Assembly: GCF_000717175.1 (NCBI RefSeq)
Contig: NZ_JNYD01000014.1
Coordinates: 1-64,000, forward strand
Reading direction: 5' to 3'
Origin: Pseudonocardia autotrophica
Lineage (GTDB): Bacteria; Actinomycetota; Actinomycetes; Mycobacteriales; Pseudonocardiaceae
DNA: 64,000 nt
Shown: positions 1 through 9,031 of the stretch, in pieces
Position numbering within the stretch: position 1 is the stretch's first letter
Layout of the letters: each line of letters starts with the position of its first letter
Made by a program: the position numbers and the translations under genes
Notes under the pieces: model-generated
The model's database searches: none
Seen by the model: the letters and a program-made list of their open reading frames with translations, nothing else
Told to the model about the DNA's origin: nothing

Positions 1-2747
1 ACCGCACCCGCACCCTGACCTTCACCTTCGACGGCGAGCAGTACACCGGCCACCCCGGCGACACCCTGGCGTCGGCGCTGCTGGCGAACGGGGTCCGCCA
101 CGTCGCGACCAGCGTGAAGCTGGGCCGCCCGCGCGGCATCACCGCCGCCTGGAGCGAGGACCCCACCGGGCTCGTCCAGATCGAGGAGCCCTTCCCCGAG
201 CCCATGCTGCTGGCCACCACCATCGAACTGGTCGACGGCCTGGTCGCCCGGGGCCTCGGCGGCCGCGGCCGGCTCGCGGAGGTCCCCGACACCGCCCGCT
301 ACGACCGCCGGTACGCGCACTGCGAGACGCTGGTGATCGGCGCGGGCCCCGCCGGCCTGCTCGCCGCCCGGACCGCCGCACGCCGGGGCGACCGCGTGGT
401 CCTCGTCGACGACCGGCCCGCCGCCGGTGGGTCGCTGCTCGGTACCGAGCGGATCTGCGGGCGGAGTGCCTACGAGTTCGTCGCCGACACGATGGCCGAG
501 CTGCGGGCGGACCCGGACGTCCGGATCCTGTCGCGCACCACGGCGTTCGGCCAGTACGACGACGGCTTCGTCCTCGCCCTGGAGCGCCGCACCGACCACC
601 TGGCCGAGCCTCCGCGCAACGTCTCGCGCCAGCGGGTCTGGCGCATCCGGGCCGCCCGGGTCGTCGTCGCGACCGGGGCGCACGAGCGGCCGATCGTGAT
701 CGAGGACAACGACCGTCCCGGGATCATGCTGGCCGCCTCGGCCCGCGACCTCCTGCACCGGTACGGCGTGCTGGTCGGCCGGAAGATCGTGGTCTTCACG
801 ACCGACGACGCCGCGTACGGCGCCGCCGCCGACCTCGAGGCCGCCGGCGCGCGCGTGACGGTCGTCGACCCTCGCCCTGTGAGTGCGGATAGTCGCCATG
901 GCGACTATCGCCACTCACAGCTGGTGGGGACGAGGGGTGACGCCTCCGGGCAGGTGTGCGCCGCACTGCTCGACACGGGCGAGGAACTCCCCTGCGACAC
1001 CCTCCTGCTCTCCGGCGGCTGGAACCCCACCGTCCACCTGTTCTCGCACGTCCGCGGCGCGCTGCGGTACGACGCCGAGCTGGGCGCGTTCCGGCCGGGC
1101 GAGCCCCTCGACGGCGTCACCGTCGTCGGCGCGGCGAACGGGACGTTCGACCTCGCCGGCTGCCTGGCCGAGGGCAAGGGCGAGACCCCGGCGGCGCCGA
1201 CGGTCGGCCCCGCAGGCTCCGCCTCAACGCCGCCGCGCACCGGGATGGTCCTGTGGCGCACCGAGGGCGACCGGACGAGGCAGTTCGTCGACCTCCAGCG
1301 CGACTCGACGGTCGCCGACATCGCGCGGGCCGTCGGCGCGGGTATCCGCTCGGTCGAGCACGTCAAGCGCTACACGACGATCGGCACCGCGCACGACCAG
1401 GGCAAGACCTCCGGCGTGATCGCCTCCGGGATCACCGCCGAGTTGCTGGGCGTGCCGGTGGAGTCCCTGGGCACCACCACCTTCCGCCCGCCGTACACCC
1501 CGGTCGCCTTCGCGGCGCTGGCCGGGCGCGACCGCGGCCGGCTGTTCGACCCCGAGCGCACGACCGCGCTGCACGGCTGGCACGTGGAGGCCGGCGCGGT
1601 GTTCGAGGACGTCGGCCAGTGGAAGCGGCCGCGGTACTACCCGCAGCCGGGCGAGGACATGGAGGCCGCGGTGCTGCGCGAGTGCGCGGCGGCCCGCACC
1701 GGCGTCGGCATCCTCGACGGCTCCACCCTCGGCAAGATCGACGTCCAGGGGCCCGACGCCGGCGTCTTTCTGGACCGGATCTACACGAACATGATGTCGA
1801 GCCTGAAGCCCGGCCGGGTCCGCTACGGCGTGATGTGCGGGCTCGACGGCATGGTGATCGACGACGGCACCGTGCTCCGCATCGCGGACGACCGGTTCCT
1901 CGTCATGACCACCACGGGCGGCGCGGCACCGATCCTCGACCACCTCGAGGAGTGGCTGCAGACCGAGTGGCCCGAGCTGCGGGTCTCCCTGACCTCGGTG
2001 ACCGAGCAGTGGGCGACCTTCCCGGTCGTCGGGCCGCGGTCTCGGGACGTGGTCGGTGCCCTGGCCCCGCACGTCGACGTCGCGAACGAGGCCTTCCCGT
2101 TCATGAGCTGGCTCGACACCGAGGTCGACGGCGTGCCGATCCGGTTGGCGCGCATCAGCTTCTCCGGAGAGCTGGCCTGGGAGGTGAGCGTCGACGGCTG
2201 GCACGCGGCGGCCGTCTGGCGGCGCCTGCTGGACCTCGGCGCACCGTACGGGATCACCCCCTACGGCACCGAGACCATGCACGTCCTGCGCGCCGAGAAG
2301 GGCTACCCGATCATCGGGCAGGACACGGACGGCACCGTCACCCCGCAGGACCTCGGCATGGACTGGGTCGTGTCGAAGAAGAAGCCGGACTTCGTGGGCA
2401 AGCGGTCCTTCGCCCGCCCGGCCAACGCCGACCCGCTGCGCAAGCAGCTCGTGGGCCTGCTGCCGGTCGATCCCGACCTGAAGCTGCCGGAGGGCTCGCA
2501 GATCGTCGAGCCGGCCGACGTGCTACCGCCGCCCCCGGTGCCCATGCTCGGCCACGTCACGTCGAGCTACCGCAGTGCCGCGCTCGGCCGGACCTTCGCG
2601 CTCGCCCTGGTCAAGGGCGGGCACGCGCGGATCGGCGAGCGCCTGACCGTGCCGGTCGACGGGGCGCTGGTGCCCGTCGAGGTGACCGGTTCCGTGCTGT
2701 TCGACCCCGAGGGGTCCCGTCGGGATGGTGAGCCGAGTGTCCACTGA
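1..2747 (+). CDS. soxA: sarcosine oxidase alpha subunit, 5' end outside window
   Basis: Large subunit of heterotetrameric sarcosine oxidase, which oxidatively demethylates sarcosine to glycine with transfer of the methyl group to tetrahydrofolate. The reading frame is already open at base 3 and encodes a family-typical N-terminal fold (GDTLASALLANGV), so the GTG at 114 is internal. The order seen is an N-terminal ferredoxin-like domain, a Rossmann FAD/NAD domain (GAGPAGLLAARTAARRGD, near base 335), and C-terminal aminomethyltransferase (GcvT-like) domains from about base 1690. A copy of the genome's palindromic repeat lies in frame at 877-920 and encodes VSADSRHGDYRHSQ between a beta-strand (TVVDPRP) and LVGTRGD. 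The stop overlaps soxG by 23 bp. Family assignment is secure; whether the repeat-bearing protein is active is unknown. Confidence 0.95.
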   Translation, partial: RTRTLTFTFDGEQYTGHPGDTLASALLANGVRHVATSVKLGRPRGITAAWSEDPTGLVQIEEPFPEPMLLATTIELVDGLVARGLGGRGRLAEVPDTARYDRRYAHCETLVIGAGPAGLLAARTAARRGDRVVLVDDRPAAGGSLLGTERICGRSAYEFVADTMAELRADPDVRILSRTTAFGQYDDGFVLALERRTDHLAEPPRNVSRQRVWRIRAARVVVATGAHERPIVIEDNDRPGIMLAASARDLLHRYGVLVGRKIVVFTTDDAAYGAAADLEAAGARVTVVDPRPVSADSRHGDYRHSQLVGTRGDASGQVCAALLDTGEELPCDTLLLSGGWNPTVHLFSHVRGALRYDAELGAFRPGEPLDGVTVVGAANGTFDLAGCLAEGKGETPAAPTVGPAGSASTPPRTGMVLWRTEGDRTRQFVDLQRDSTVADIARAVGAGIRSVEHVKRYTTIGTAHDQGKTSGVIASGITAELLGVPVESLGTTTFRPPYTPVAFAALAGRDRGRLFDPERTTALHGWHVEAGAVFEDVGQWKRPRYYPQPGEDMEAAVLRECAAARTGVGILDGSTLGKIDVQGPDAGVFLDRIYTNMMSSLKPGRVRYGVMCGLDGMVIDDGTVLRIADDRFLVMTTTGGAAPILDHLEEWLQTEWPELRVSLTSVTEQWATFPVVGPRSRDVVGALAPHVDVANEAFPFMSWLDTEVDGVPIRLARISFSGELAWEVSVDGWHAAAVWRRLLDLGAPYGITPYGTETMHVLRAEKGYPIIGQDTDGTVTPQDLGMDWVVSKKKPDFVGKRSFARPANADPLRKQLVGLLPVDPDLKLPEGSQIVEPADVLPPPPVPMLGHVTSSYRSAALGRTFALALVKGGHARIGERLTVPVDGALVPVEVTGSVLFDPEGSRRDGEPSVH
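877..920. repeat. palindromic repeat, copy A, inside soxA coding sequence
   Basis: 44 bp near-perfect palindrome with ends CTGTGAGTG and CACTCACAG around the centre GTCGCCATGGCGAC. It differs from copy C at 7839-7882 only by a local rearrangement in the left arm (GTGCGGATAG instead of GTGGCGATAG). It reads in frame through soxA; the TGA it carries is in another frame. Confidence 0.9.
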
Positions 2748-3288
2748 TGTACTGCGCCCGGTGGGGGCGCTCGACGGCTGGGCCGGCCGGTTCGCCGAGC
2801 TGCCGGACTCGGTGGCGCTGCTGGCCGAGCCGTTCCACGCGATGGTCGACGTCCGCACCGCGGACCCCGCCGCGCTGGAGGAGCTGGTCGGCGCCCCGCT
2901 GCCCGGGCCGAACGCGTGGAGCGGCGGCGAGCGCGTCACCGCGATCTGGCTCGGGCCGGACGAGTGGCTGCTGACCAGCCCCTTCCTCGCGCCGGCCGAG
3001 CTGGAGGCGGCGGTCCGGACGGCCGGGGCGACCGGGGTGGACGTCTCTGCGCAGCGCACCACGGTCCGGCTCCGCGGCGCCCACGCCCGGGACGTCCTGG
3101 AGACGGGCTGCGCGGTCGACCAGCACCCGCGCGCCTTCGGCACCGGATCGGCGGCCGTCACGCTGCTGGGCCAGGCCGGGGTCGTGCTGCTCGGCCTCGG
3201 GCCGTCCGACTACCGCCTCCTCGTGCGGTCCTCCTTCGCGACCTATCTCGCGGAGTGGCTGCTCGACGCCGCGAGCGAATTCCGATGA
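2725..3288 (+). CDS. soxG: sarcosine oxidase gamma subunit
   Basis: Small SoxG subunit, 187 aa, partner of SoxA in heterotetrameric sarcosine oxidase; the fold is related to the aminomethyltransferase domain. Family-typical stretches are WLGPDEWLL near residue 75, followed by [14 protein letters not shown] and a C-terminal [21 protein letters not shown] 2725 overlaps the soxA 3' end, which implies translational coupling; GTG 2728 and GTG 2737 are alternative starts. sdaA follows 7 bp downstream, so glycine made here can be turned to serine by a GlyA outside the window and then to pyruvate. Well supported by sequence and by position. Confidence 0.92.
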   Translation: MVSRVSTDVLRPVGALDGWAGRFAELPDSVALLAEPFHAMVDVRTADPAALEELVGAPLPGPNAWSGGERVTAIWLGPDEWLLTSPFLAPAELEAAVRTAGATGVDVSAQRTTVRLRGAHARDVLETGCAVDQHPRAFGTGSAAVTLLGQAGVVLLGLGPSDYRLLVRSSFATYLAEWLLDAASEFR

Positions 3289-3295
3289 GGGGGCG

Positions 3296-4675
3296 GTGAC
3301 GAGAACCGTGACGGTCTCCGCGTTCGACCTGTTCAGCGTCGGCATCGGCCCCTCGAGCTCGCACACCGTCGGCCCGATGCGGGCGGCGCTGCGGTTCGCC
3401 GGGCGGCTCGACCGCGAGGGCCTGCTCCCCCGCGTCGCGCACGTGAAGGCGGAGCTGTTCGGCTCGCTCGGCGCCACCGGGAAGGGCCACGGCAGCGTCG
3501 GGGCGGTGGTGCGCGGGCTGGCCGGGGAGGCGCCCGAGACCGTCGACCCGGGCAGCCCCACCGTCGACGACGTCTGGGGGACCGGACGGCTACGGCTGCT
3601 CGGCCGGCACGAGATCGGCTTCCGGGTCGAGGACGTGGTGCTGCACCGGCGGCGGACGTTGCCCTTCCACCCCAACGGTATGCGGTTCACCGCGCACGGC
3701 GGGACCGGCACGGCGCTGCTCACCGCGGAGTACTTCTCCGTCGGCGGGGGCTTCGTGCTCGACGAGGCGCAGCAGGCGCTCCTGCCGCCCGAGCCCGAGG
3801 TTCCGTACCCCTTCGCGGCCGGCGCCGAGCTGCTCGCCCGCTGCCGCGAGACGGGGCTGCCGGTCAGCGGGATCGTGCTGGCCAACGAGTGCGCGCGGAT
3901 GCGGCGCCTGCGCCCCGACGTCGACCCCGAGGCCGAGGTCCGGCGCGGGCTGCTCGCGCTCTGGGCGGTCATGCAGGAGTGCGTGGAGCGGGGCTCGACG
4001 ACGGGCGGCGTGCTCCCGGGCGGGCTGAAGGTCCGGCGCCGCGCGGCCGCCCTGCGGGAGGCGCTGGAGGCCGAGCCCACCGTGGAGTCCGGCGAGTGGG
4101 TCACCCTCTTCGCCCTCGCGGTGAACGAGGAGAACGCGGCCGGCGGGCGGATCGTCACCGCCCCGACCAACGGCGCGGCCGGGATCGTGCCCGCCGTCCT
4201 GCACTACTACCGCCGGTTCTGCAAGGCCTCCTCCGACGACGGCGTGGTCCGGTTCCTGCTCACGGCCGCCGCCGTGGGCTCGCTGTTCAAGGAGAACGCC
4301 TCCCTCTCCGGTGCCGAGGTCGGCTGCCAGGGCGAGGTCGGCTCGGCCTGCTCGATGGCCGCCGCGGGCCTGGCCGAGGTCATGGGCGGCACCCCGGAGC
4401 AGGTGGAGAACGCCGCGGAGATCGGCATCGAGCACAACCTCGGCCTGACCTGCGACCCGATCGGCGGGCTCGTGCAGATCCCGTGCATCGAGCGCAACGC
4501 CGTGGCGTCGATGAAGGCGATCACCGCGGCCCGGATGGCCGTGCGCGGCGACGGGCAGCACCACGTCAGCCTGGACAAGGCGATCCGGACGATGCGGATC
4601 ACCGGTGCGGACATGAAGACCAAGTACAAGGAGACGAGCCGGGGCGGGCTGGCCCTCACCGTCGTCGAGTGCTGA
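3296..4675 (+). CDS. sdaA: L-serine ammonia-lyase (single-chain, iron-sulfur type)
   Basis: Deaminates L-serine to pyruvate and ammonia using a [4Fe-4S] cluster; 459 aa, the normal length for the fused bacterial enzyme. The N-terminal beta domain starts with [16 protein letters not shown] (the SSSHT signature), and the C-terminal alpha domain carries cluster-region cysteines in [14 protein letters not shown] and GLTCDPIGG...[12 protein letters not shown] 3296 follows a purine-rich GAGGGGGCG; GTG 3308 is an alternative. Closing a soxAG operon, it completes a sarcosine-glycine-serine-pyruvate route (established pairing, inferred here). A palindromic repeat starts 4 bp after its stop. Confidence 0.93.
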   Translation: MTRTVTVSAFDLFSVGIGPSSSHTVGPMRAALRFAGRLDREGLLPRVAHVKAELFGSLGATGKGHGSVGAVVRGLAGEAPETVDPGSPTVDDVWGTGRLRLLGRHEIGFRVEDVVLHRRRTLPFHPNGMRFTAHGGTGTALLTAEYFSVGGGFVLDEAQQALLPPEPEVPYPFAAGAELLARCRETGLPVSGIVLANECARMRRLRPDVDPEAEVRRGLLALWAVMQECVERGSTTGGVLPGGLKVRRRAAALREALEAEPTVESGEWVTLFALAVNEENAAGGRIVTAPTNGAAGIVPAVLHYYRRFCKASSDDGVVRFLLTAAAVGSLFKENASLSGAEVGCQGEVGSACSMAAAGLAEVMGGTPEQVENAAEIGIEHNLGLTCDPIGGLVQIPCIERNAVASMKAITAARMAVRGDGQHHVSLDKAIRTMRITGADMKTKYKETSRGGLALTVVEC

Positions 4676-4678
4676 GCC

Positions 4679-4718
4679 GGGAGTGGCGATGGTCGCCATC
4701 GCGACCATCGGCACTCAC
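4679..4718. repeat. palindromic repeat, copy B
   Basis: About 40 bp palindrome just after the sdaA stop, running from GGAGTGGCGATGGTCGCC to its near-complement ending GGCACTCAC. It belongs to the same family as copies A and C, with paired G-for-A changes that preserve the stem. It may act as a terminator between sdaA and the DUF3311 gene. Confidence 0.85.
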
Positions 4719-4762
4719 GGCCAGCGGTTGCGGTGCGCCGGTCCACGACGGACCGTGCTGCC

Positions 4763-4984
4763 ATGCGTGATCCGGAGCCGCGCCCGTCGCGCCGCTCGCT
4801 GTGGTGGCTCCTCGGACCGCCGGTCCTGTTCTGCGTGGCGGTCGTGCCCGCGAACCGGGTCGAGCCGTGGGTGCTCGGGATGCCGTTCCTGGTCTTCTGG
4901 CTGCTGCTCGCCACGCTGCTCTCGCCGGTCTGCGTGTGGCTCGCGGCCCGCGGCGACCCCGTGTGGAAGGCGCACCGCCGGTGA
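4763..4984 (+). CDS. DUF3311 small membrane protein
   Basis: 73 aa protein with two hydrophobic segments (WWLLGPPVLFCVAVVP and VLGMPFLVFWLLLATLLSPV) separated by a short polar turn that contains an Asn-Arg pair, the usual DUF3311 pattern. DUF3311 proteins are commonly encoded directly before a sodium:solute symporter, as here, and are presumed accessory subunits; the biochemical role is not established. ATG 4763 was chosen; GTG 4733 would add a charged extension without a ribosome site. Its TGA overlaps the GTG of the symporter (GTGA), so the two are translationally coupled. Confidence 0.8.
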   Translation: MRDPEPRPSRRSLWWLLGPPVLFCVAVVPANRVEPWVLGMPFLVFWLLLATLLSPVCVWLAARGDPVWKAHRR

Positions 4985-6453
4985 GCATCGCGATCGTCGC
5001 CCTCTTCCTGGTCGCGGCGTGCGTACTCGGGATCCGGGCCGCCCGGGGACAGGACAAGGTCGACCTGGCCGCGTGGTCGGTGGGCGGGCGCAGCCTCGGG
5101 CTGCTGATGACGCTCGTGCTGATGGCCGGCGAGACCTACACGACCTTCAGCTACCTCGGCGCCGCCGGCTGGTCGTACACCCACGGCGTCTCCGCGCTCT
5201 ACGTCGTGGCCTACCTGAGCATCGGGATGGCGGCGAGCTACGTCGTCGGCCCGCTGCTGTGGAGCTATGCGCACCGGCACGGGCTGCACAACATCACCGA
5301 CATCGCGGCGCACCGCTTCGGCGCGCCGTGGCTCGGTGTGGTGCTCACCGTCGCCGCGACCGTGTTCCTGCTCCCGTACGTGCAGCTGCAGATCACCGGC
5401 ATGGGCACGGTGGTGGCGAGCGTGAGCTACGGGGCGGTCGGGCTGGGCCTGTCCTACCTCGTGGCGTTCGCGGTGTCCGAGGTGTTCGTGCTGGCCAGCG
5501 GCCTGCGCGGGAGCGCCTGGGTGTCGGTGCTGAAGGACGTCACGGTCGTCGTGACGCTCGCGGTGGTCTTCGTGTTCGTGCCGCTGCACTTCTTCGGCGG
5601 CTACGGCGCGATGTTCGCGCAGATCGGCGCCGAGCGGGCCGCGTGGCTGACCATGCCCGGCCCGGGCTCGTCGACCTACGGGCTCGCCTGGTTCCTCTCC
5701 ACCGCGCTGCTCAACGGCGCGGTCTACAGCGTCATACCCACGACCGTCGCGGGCTTCCTCGGCGCCGCGAGCCCGCAGACCCTGCGCCGCAACGCGCTGC
5801 TCCTGCCGCTCTACCAGGTGCTGCTGTTCGTGCCGGTGATCCTCGGGCTGGCCGCGACGCTCGTGGTGCCGGGGCTGAAGGACTCGAACCTCGCGCTGTT
5901 CGAGATGCTCGGCACCGCCCTGCCGGAGTGGCTGTTCGGGCTCGTGGGCGCGGCGGGCGCGCTGTCGGCGATCGTGCCGATGGCGGTGTTCATGCTGGCC
6001 ATCGGCACGATGTGGAGCCGCTCCGTGCTGGGCCTGCACGAGCGCACCCGCGGCCGGCAGCGGCAGCTGGCCCAGGTCGTCACGCTCGTGGCCGGCGGGC
6101 TCGCGCTCGGGATGACCTACGTGTTCCCCAACGCCCTGGTCCGGCTCTCCGTGATCTCCTACGAGGGGCTCGCGCAGCTCCTGCCGCTCGTGGTGATCGC
6201 GCTCGTCTGGCGCCGGATGTCCCTTTCCGGGGGCGTCGCGGGGCTGGTGGCCGGGCTGCTCGTCGTGGTGGTGTTGATGGCGACGGGCAACGACCCCTGG
6301 GGCGGGGTCAACGCGGGCGCGATCGGGCTGGTGCTCAACCTCCTGGTCGCGGCGGCGGTGTCGCTCGCCCGCCCCGGCTCGGCGCCCGACGGCCGGCTGG
6401 CCGCACCCGAGCCCGTCCCCGCCCGCTCCGGCACCGAGGAGGACCACCGTTGA
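4981..6453 (+). CDS. sodium:solute symporter (SSS family)
   Basis: 490 aa polytopic inner-membrane transporter with about 13 predicted hydrophobic helices and SSS-type motifs (AAWSVGGRSLGLLMTLVLMAGETYTTFSYLG at the N-terminus, here split for reading: AAWSVGGRSLG, then GETYTTFSYLG). The DUF3311 partner and sequence style resemble MctP-like monocarboxylate or amino-acid carriers, but the substrate cannot be read from sequence. GTG 4981 overlaps the DUF3311 stop; its own TGA overlaps the TTG start of the amidase. The three-gene coupling suggests uptake of a compound that the amidase, or the serine/glycine route upstream, then uses. Confidence 0.88.
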   Translation: MSIAIVALFLVAACVLGIRAARGQDKVDLAAWSVGGRSLGLLMTLVLMAGETYTTFSYLGAAGWSYTHGVSALYVVAYLSIGMAASYVVGPLLWSYAHRHGLHNITDIAAHRFGAPWLGVVLTVAATVFLLPYVQLQITGMGTVVASVSYGAVGLGLSYLVAFAVSEVFVLASGLRGSAWVSVLKDVTVVVTLAVVFVFVPLHFFGGYGAMFAQIGAERAAWLTMPGPGSSTYGLAWFLSTALLNGAVYSVIPTTVAGFLGAASPQTLRRNALLLPLYQVLLFVPVILGLAATLVVPGLKDSNLALFEMLGTALPEWLFGLVGAAGALSAIVPMAVFMLAIGTMWSRSVLGLHERTRGRQRQLAQVVTLVAGGLALGMTYVFPNALVRLSVISYEGLAQLLPLVVIALVWRRMSLSGGVAGLVAGLLVVVVLMATGNDPWGGVNAGAIGLVLNLLVAAAVSLARPGSAPDGRLAAPEPVPARSGTEEDHR

Positions 6454-7844
6454 CCCGCAGCACCACCCGGCTCGCCGACCTGACCGCCCGCGAGCTGCTC
6501 GCGGGCTACCGCGCCGGCACCTTCTCCCCCGCCGACGTCGTCGACGACGTCCTGGCCCGGATCGAGGCCGACGAACCCCGGCTGCACGCCACCTACGCCC
6601 TTGATCCAGACGGGGCGCGGGCCGCCGCCGCGGAGTCGGTCGGGCGTTGGCGGGCCGGTGAGCCGCGCCCGCTCGACGGCGTGCCGATCACGGTGAAGGA
6701 CAACATCGCGACGCGCGGGGTGCCCACCCCGGTCGGCACGGCCGCGACCGAGCTGGTGCCGGCCGAGCGGGACGCCCCGGCGGCGGCCCGGGTCCGCGAA
6801 GCCGGGGCGGTGATCCTCGGTAAGACGACCATGCCGGACCTGGGGATGCTCGGGTCGTCGCAGTCGAGCTTCCACCCGGTGACCCGCAACCCGTGGGACC
6901 TGACCCGGACGCCCGGCGGGTCGAGCTCCGGTGCCGCCGCGGCCGCCGCGGCCGGCTACGGACCGCTCCACCTGGGCACGGACATCGGCGGCTCGGTGCG
7001 CCAGCCCGCGGGCTGGAACGGGATCGCGGGGCTCAAGCCGACGTTCGGGCGGGTGCCGGTGGTGCCGCCGTACGCGGGCCGGGTGGTCGGACCGATGTGC
7101 CGGACGGTCGGCGACGTCGCCCTGCTCATGTCGGTCGTCGCCGCGCCGGACGCGCAGGACCACACCGCCCTGCCCGCCGCCGACATCGCCTGGCCGGCGG
7201 CGCCGGGCGCGGTGCGGGGGCTGCGGATCGGCCTGCTCCCCGACGTCGGCGTCGGGCTGGCCACCGAGCACGCGGTGCGCGACGCCGTCGAGGAGGCGGC
7301 GCGCACGCTCGAGGCCGCCGGCGCGGTCGTCGAACCGGTGGCGCCCTTCCTGACCCGCGACATGCTCGACGGCATGGACCGCTTCTGGCGGGCCCGCGCC
7401 TGGTCGGACCTCGGCGCCCTGCCCGAGGAGCGCCGCGCGAAGGTCCTGCCGGCGATCCTCGAGTGGGCGGCTCCCGGGGCGGACCTGACCGGCGCCGAGG
7501 TCTTCCACGGCTACAGCCAGATGGACGCGATGGCCGTCGCCGCCCACCGCGCCCTTGCCGACCTGGACTTCCTGCTGCTCCCGACCGCGCCGATCCCACC
7601 CTTCCCGGTCGAGTACGCCTCGGCCTTCGACGACCCGGCCCGGCCCTTCGAGCACATCGCGACGAGCCTGCCGTTCAACATGTCCGGCCAGCCCGCGCTC
7701 TCGGTGAACTGCGGCTACACCGCGGGCGGGCTGCCGATCGGGTTGCAGATCGTGGGCCGGCGGTTCGACGACGCGGGCGTCCTCGCCCTCGCGATGGCGT
7801 ACGAGGAGCTCCGCCCGCCCCAGCGCCCCTGGCCCACCCTGTGA
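6450..7844 (+). CDS. amidase-signature hydrolase
   Basis: 464 aa amidase-signature enzyme. The Ser-cisSer-Lys machinery is visible: the Lys in PITVKDNIATRG (near residue 75), the TPGGSSSGAAAAAA stretch with the bridging serine, and GTDIGGSVRQPA with the nucleophilic serine. Start is TTG 6450 preceded by GAGGAGGACC and overlapping the symporter stop (TTGA). Frequent annotation would be Asp-tRNA(Asn)/Glu-tRNA(Gln) amidotransferase GatA-like, but there is no GatB or GatC here, so a stand-alone amide or nitrile-pathway hydrolase fits better. The stop codon lies inside palindromic repeat copy C. Confidence 0.88.
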   Translation: MTRSTTRLADLTARELLAGYRAGTFSPADVVDDVLARIEADEPRLHATYALDPDGARAAAAESVGRWRAGEPRPLDGVPITVKDNIATRGVPTPVGTAATELVPAERDAPAAARVREAGAVILGKTTMPDLGMLGSSQSSFHPVTRNPWDLTRTPGGSSSGAAAAAAAGYGPLHLGTDIGGSVRQPAGWNGIAGLKPTFGRVPVVPPYAGRVVGPMCRTVGDVALLMSVVAAPDAQDHTALPAADIAWPAAPGAVRGLRIGLLPDVGVGLATEHAVRDAVEEAARTLEAAGAVVEPVAPFLTRDMLDGMDRFWRARAWSDLGALPEERRAKVLPAILEWAAPGADLTGAEVFHGYSQMDAMAVAAHRALADLDFLLLPTAPIPPFPVEYASAFDDPARPFEHIATSLPFNMSGQPALSVNCGYTAGGLPIGLQIVGRRFDDAGVLALAMAYEELRPPQRPWPTL

Positions 7845-7882
7845 GTGGCGATAGTCGCCATGGCGACTATCGCCACTCACAG
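7839..7882. repeat. palindromic repeat, copy C, between convergent genes
   Basis: Perfect 44 bp palindrome (outer arms CTGTGAGTGGCGATAG, centre GTCGCCATGGCGAC). The TGA of the amidase is bases 7842-7844 of the element, and the convergent dehydrogenase stops 2 bp beyond it. It can fold identically on both transcripts and is probably a bidirectional terminator. Confidence 0.92.
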
Positions 7883-7883
7883 G

Positions 7884-8930
7884 TCAGCTCCGCTTGATCA
7901 CCACCTTGAGCGCCTCGTTGGCGGCGGCGTCGGCGAACACCTCGTAGGCGCGGTCGATCTCGTCGAGGCCGAAGGTGTGCGTGCCCATCTTCTCGGCGGG
8001 GATCTTGCCGCTCGCGACCATCTTGAGCAGCGTCGGGATGGAGACGGTGTCGACCAGGCCCATGGTCAGCGTGACGTTGTGGATCCACAGCTGCTCGAGG
8101 GGCAGCTCGACCGGCACGCCGTGCACGCCGATGTTGGCGATGTGACCGCCGGGGCGCACCAGCGCGGCCGCGGTCCGCAGCGTCTCCGGATAGCCGACCG
8201 CCTCGATCGAGACGTCGACGCCCAGGCCGTCCGTCAGCGCCTTGACCGCGTCGACGACGTCCGGGCCGGCCTCGACGGTGTCCGTCGCCCCGAACTCGAC
8301 GGCCTTGCCCAGCCGGAACTTGTTGGTGTCCACGGCGATGACCCGGGACGCGCCCCAGAGACCGGTGGTCAGGATGGCGGCGAGCCCCACCGCACCGGCG
8401 CCCACCACCGCGACCGTGTCCCCGGGCCGGACCTGACCGGCCAGCACGCCGACCTCGTACCCCGTCGGCAGCGAGTCGGCGAGGAAGATCGCCTGCTCGT
8501 CCGTGACGTCGTTCGGCACGGCGTAGATCGACGTGTCGGCGTAGGGCACGCGGACCGACTCGGCCTGCGTGCCGTCGACCAGGTGCCCGAAGATCCACCC
8601 GATGCCGCCGACGGTCTGGCAGTGCGACGGCATGCCGCGCTGGCAGTACTCGCACCGGCCGCAACGGGTGATCGCCGGGACCAGCACCCGGTCGCCCTCC
8701 CGGAACCCGGTCACGGCCGAGCCCACCTCGGTGACCGTGCCGACGGCCTCGTGGCCGAGGATGCGGCCGTCGGTCACCGCCGGGACGTCGCCCTTGAGGA
8801 TGTGCAGGTCCGTTCCGCAGATCGTGGTGGTGTCCACTCTGACCACGACGTCCGTCGGTTCCTGGACCGCCGCGTCGGGGACCTCCTCCCACGCCTTGGA
8901 CCCCGGTCCGTGGTAGACGAGCGCCTTCAT
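7884..8930 (-). CDS. zinc-dependent alcohol dehydrogenase
   Basis: 348 aa medium-chain dehydrogenase. Catalytic zinc ligands are seen in ICGTDLH and GHEAVG; the structural zinc loop is CGRCEYCQRGMPSHC; the nucleotide site is VVGAGAVGLAA near residue 170. It resembles threonine/secondary-alcohol dehydrogenases that use NAD(H); substrate unknown. ATG 8930 is preceded on the minus strand by GAGGGAGGG. It lies downstream of the family III CoA transferase on the same strand with a 101 bp gap, so the two may share a transcript, and ends at repeat copy C. Confidence 0.9.
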   Translation of the reverse strand: MKALVYHGPGSKAWEEVPDAAVQEPTDVVVRVDTTTICGTDLHILKGDVPAVTDGRILGHEAVGTVTEVGSAVTGFREGDRVLVPAITRCGRCEYCQRGMPSHCQTVGGIGWIFGHLVDGTQAESVRVPYADTSIYAVPNDVTDEQAIFLADSLPTGYEVGVLAGQVRPGDTVAVVGAGAVGLAAILTTGLWGASRVIAVDTNKFRLGKAVEFGATDTVEAGPDVVDAVKALTDGLGVDVSIEAVGYPETLRTAAALVRPGGHIANIGVHGVPVELPLEQLWIHNVTLTMGLVDTVSIPTLLKMVASGKIPAEKMGTHTFGLDEIDRAYEVFADAAANEALKVVIKRS

Positions 8931-9031
8931 CCGTGCCCTCCCTCGGTCGGTACCGCCGCAGGAGGACGTTAGTGGCGCCGGTCACATGCAGGTGTCTCAG
9001 TCTGCGACCGGCCCGGCTCGGCCGCCCGGCG

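Noticed and set aside
4733..4762. GTG start for the DUF3311 protein
   Set aside because: No ribosome site and a charged extension not seen before membrane segments; ATG 4763 gives the family length.
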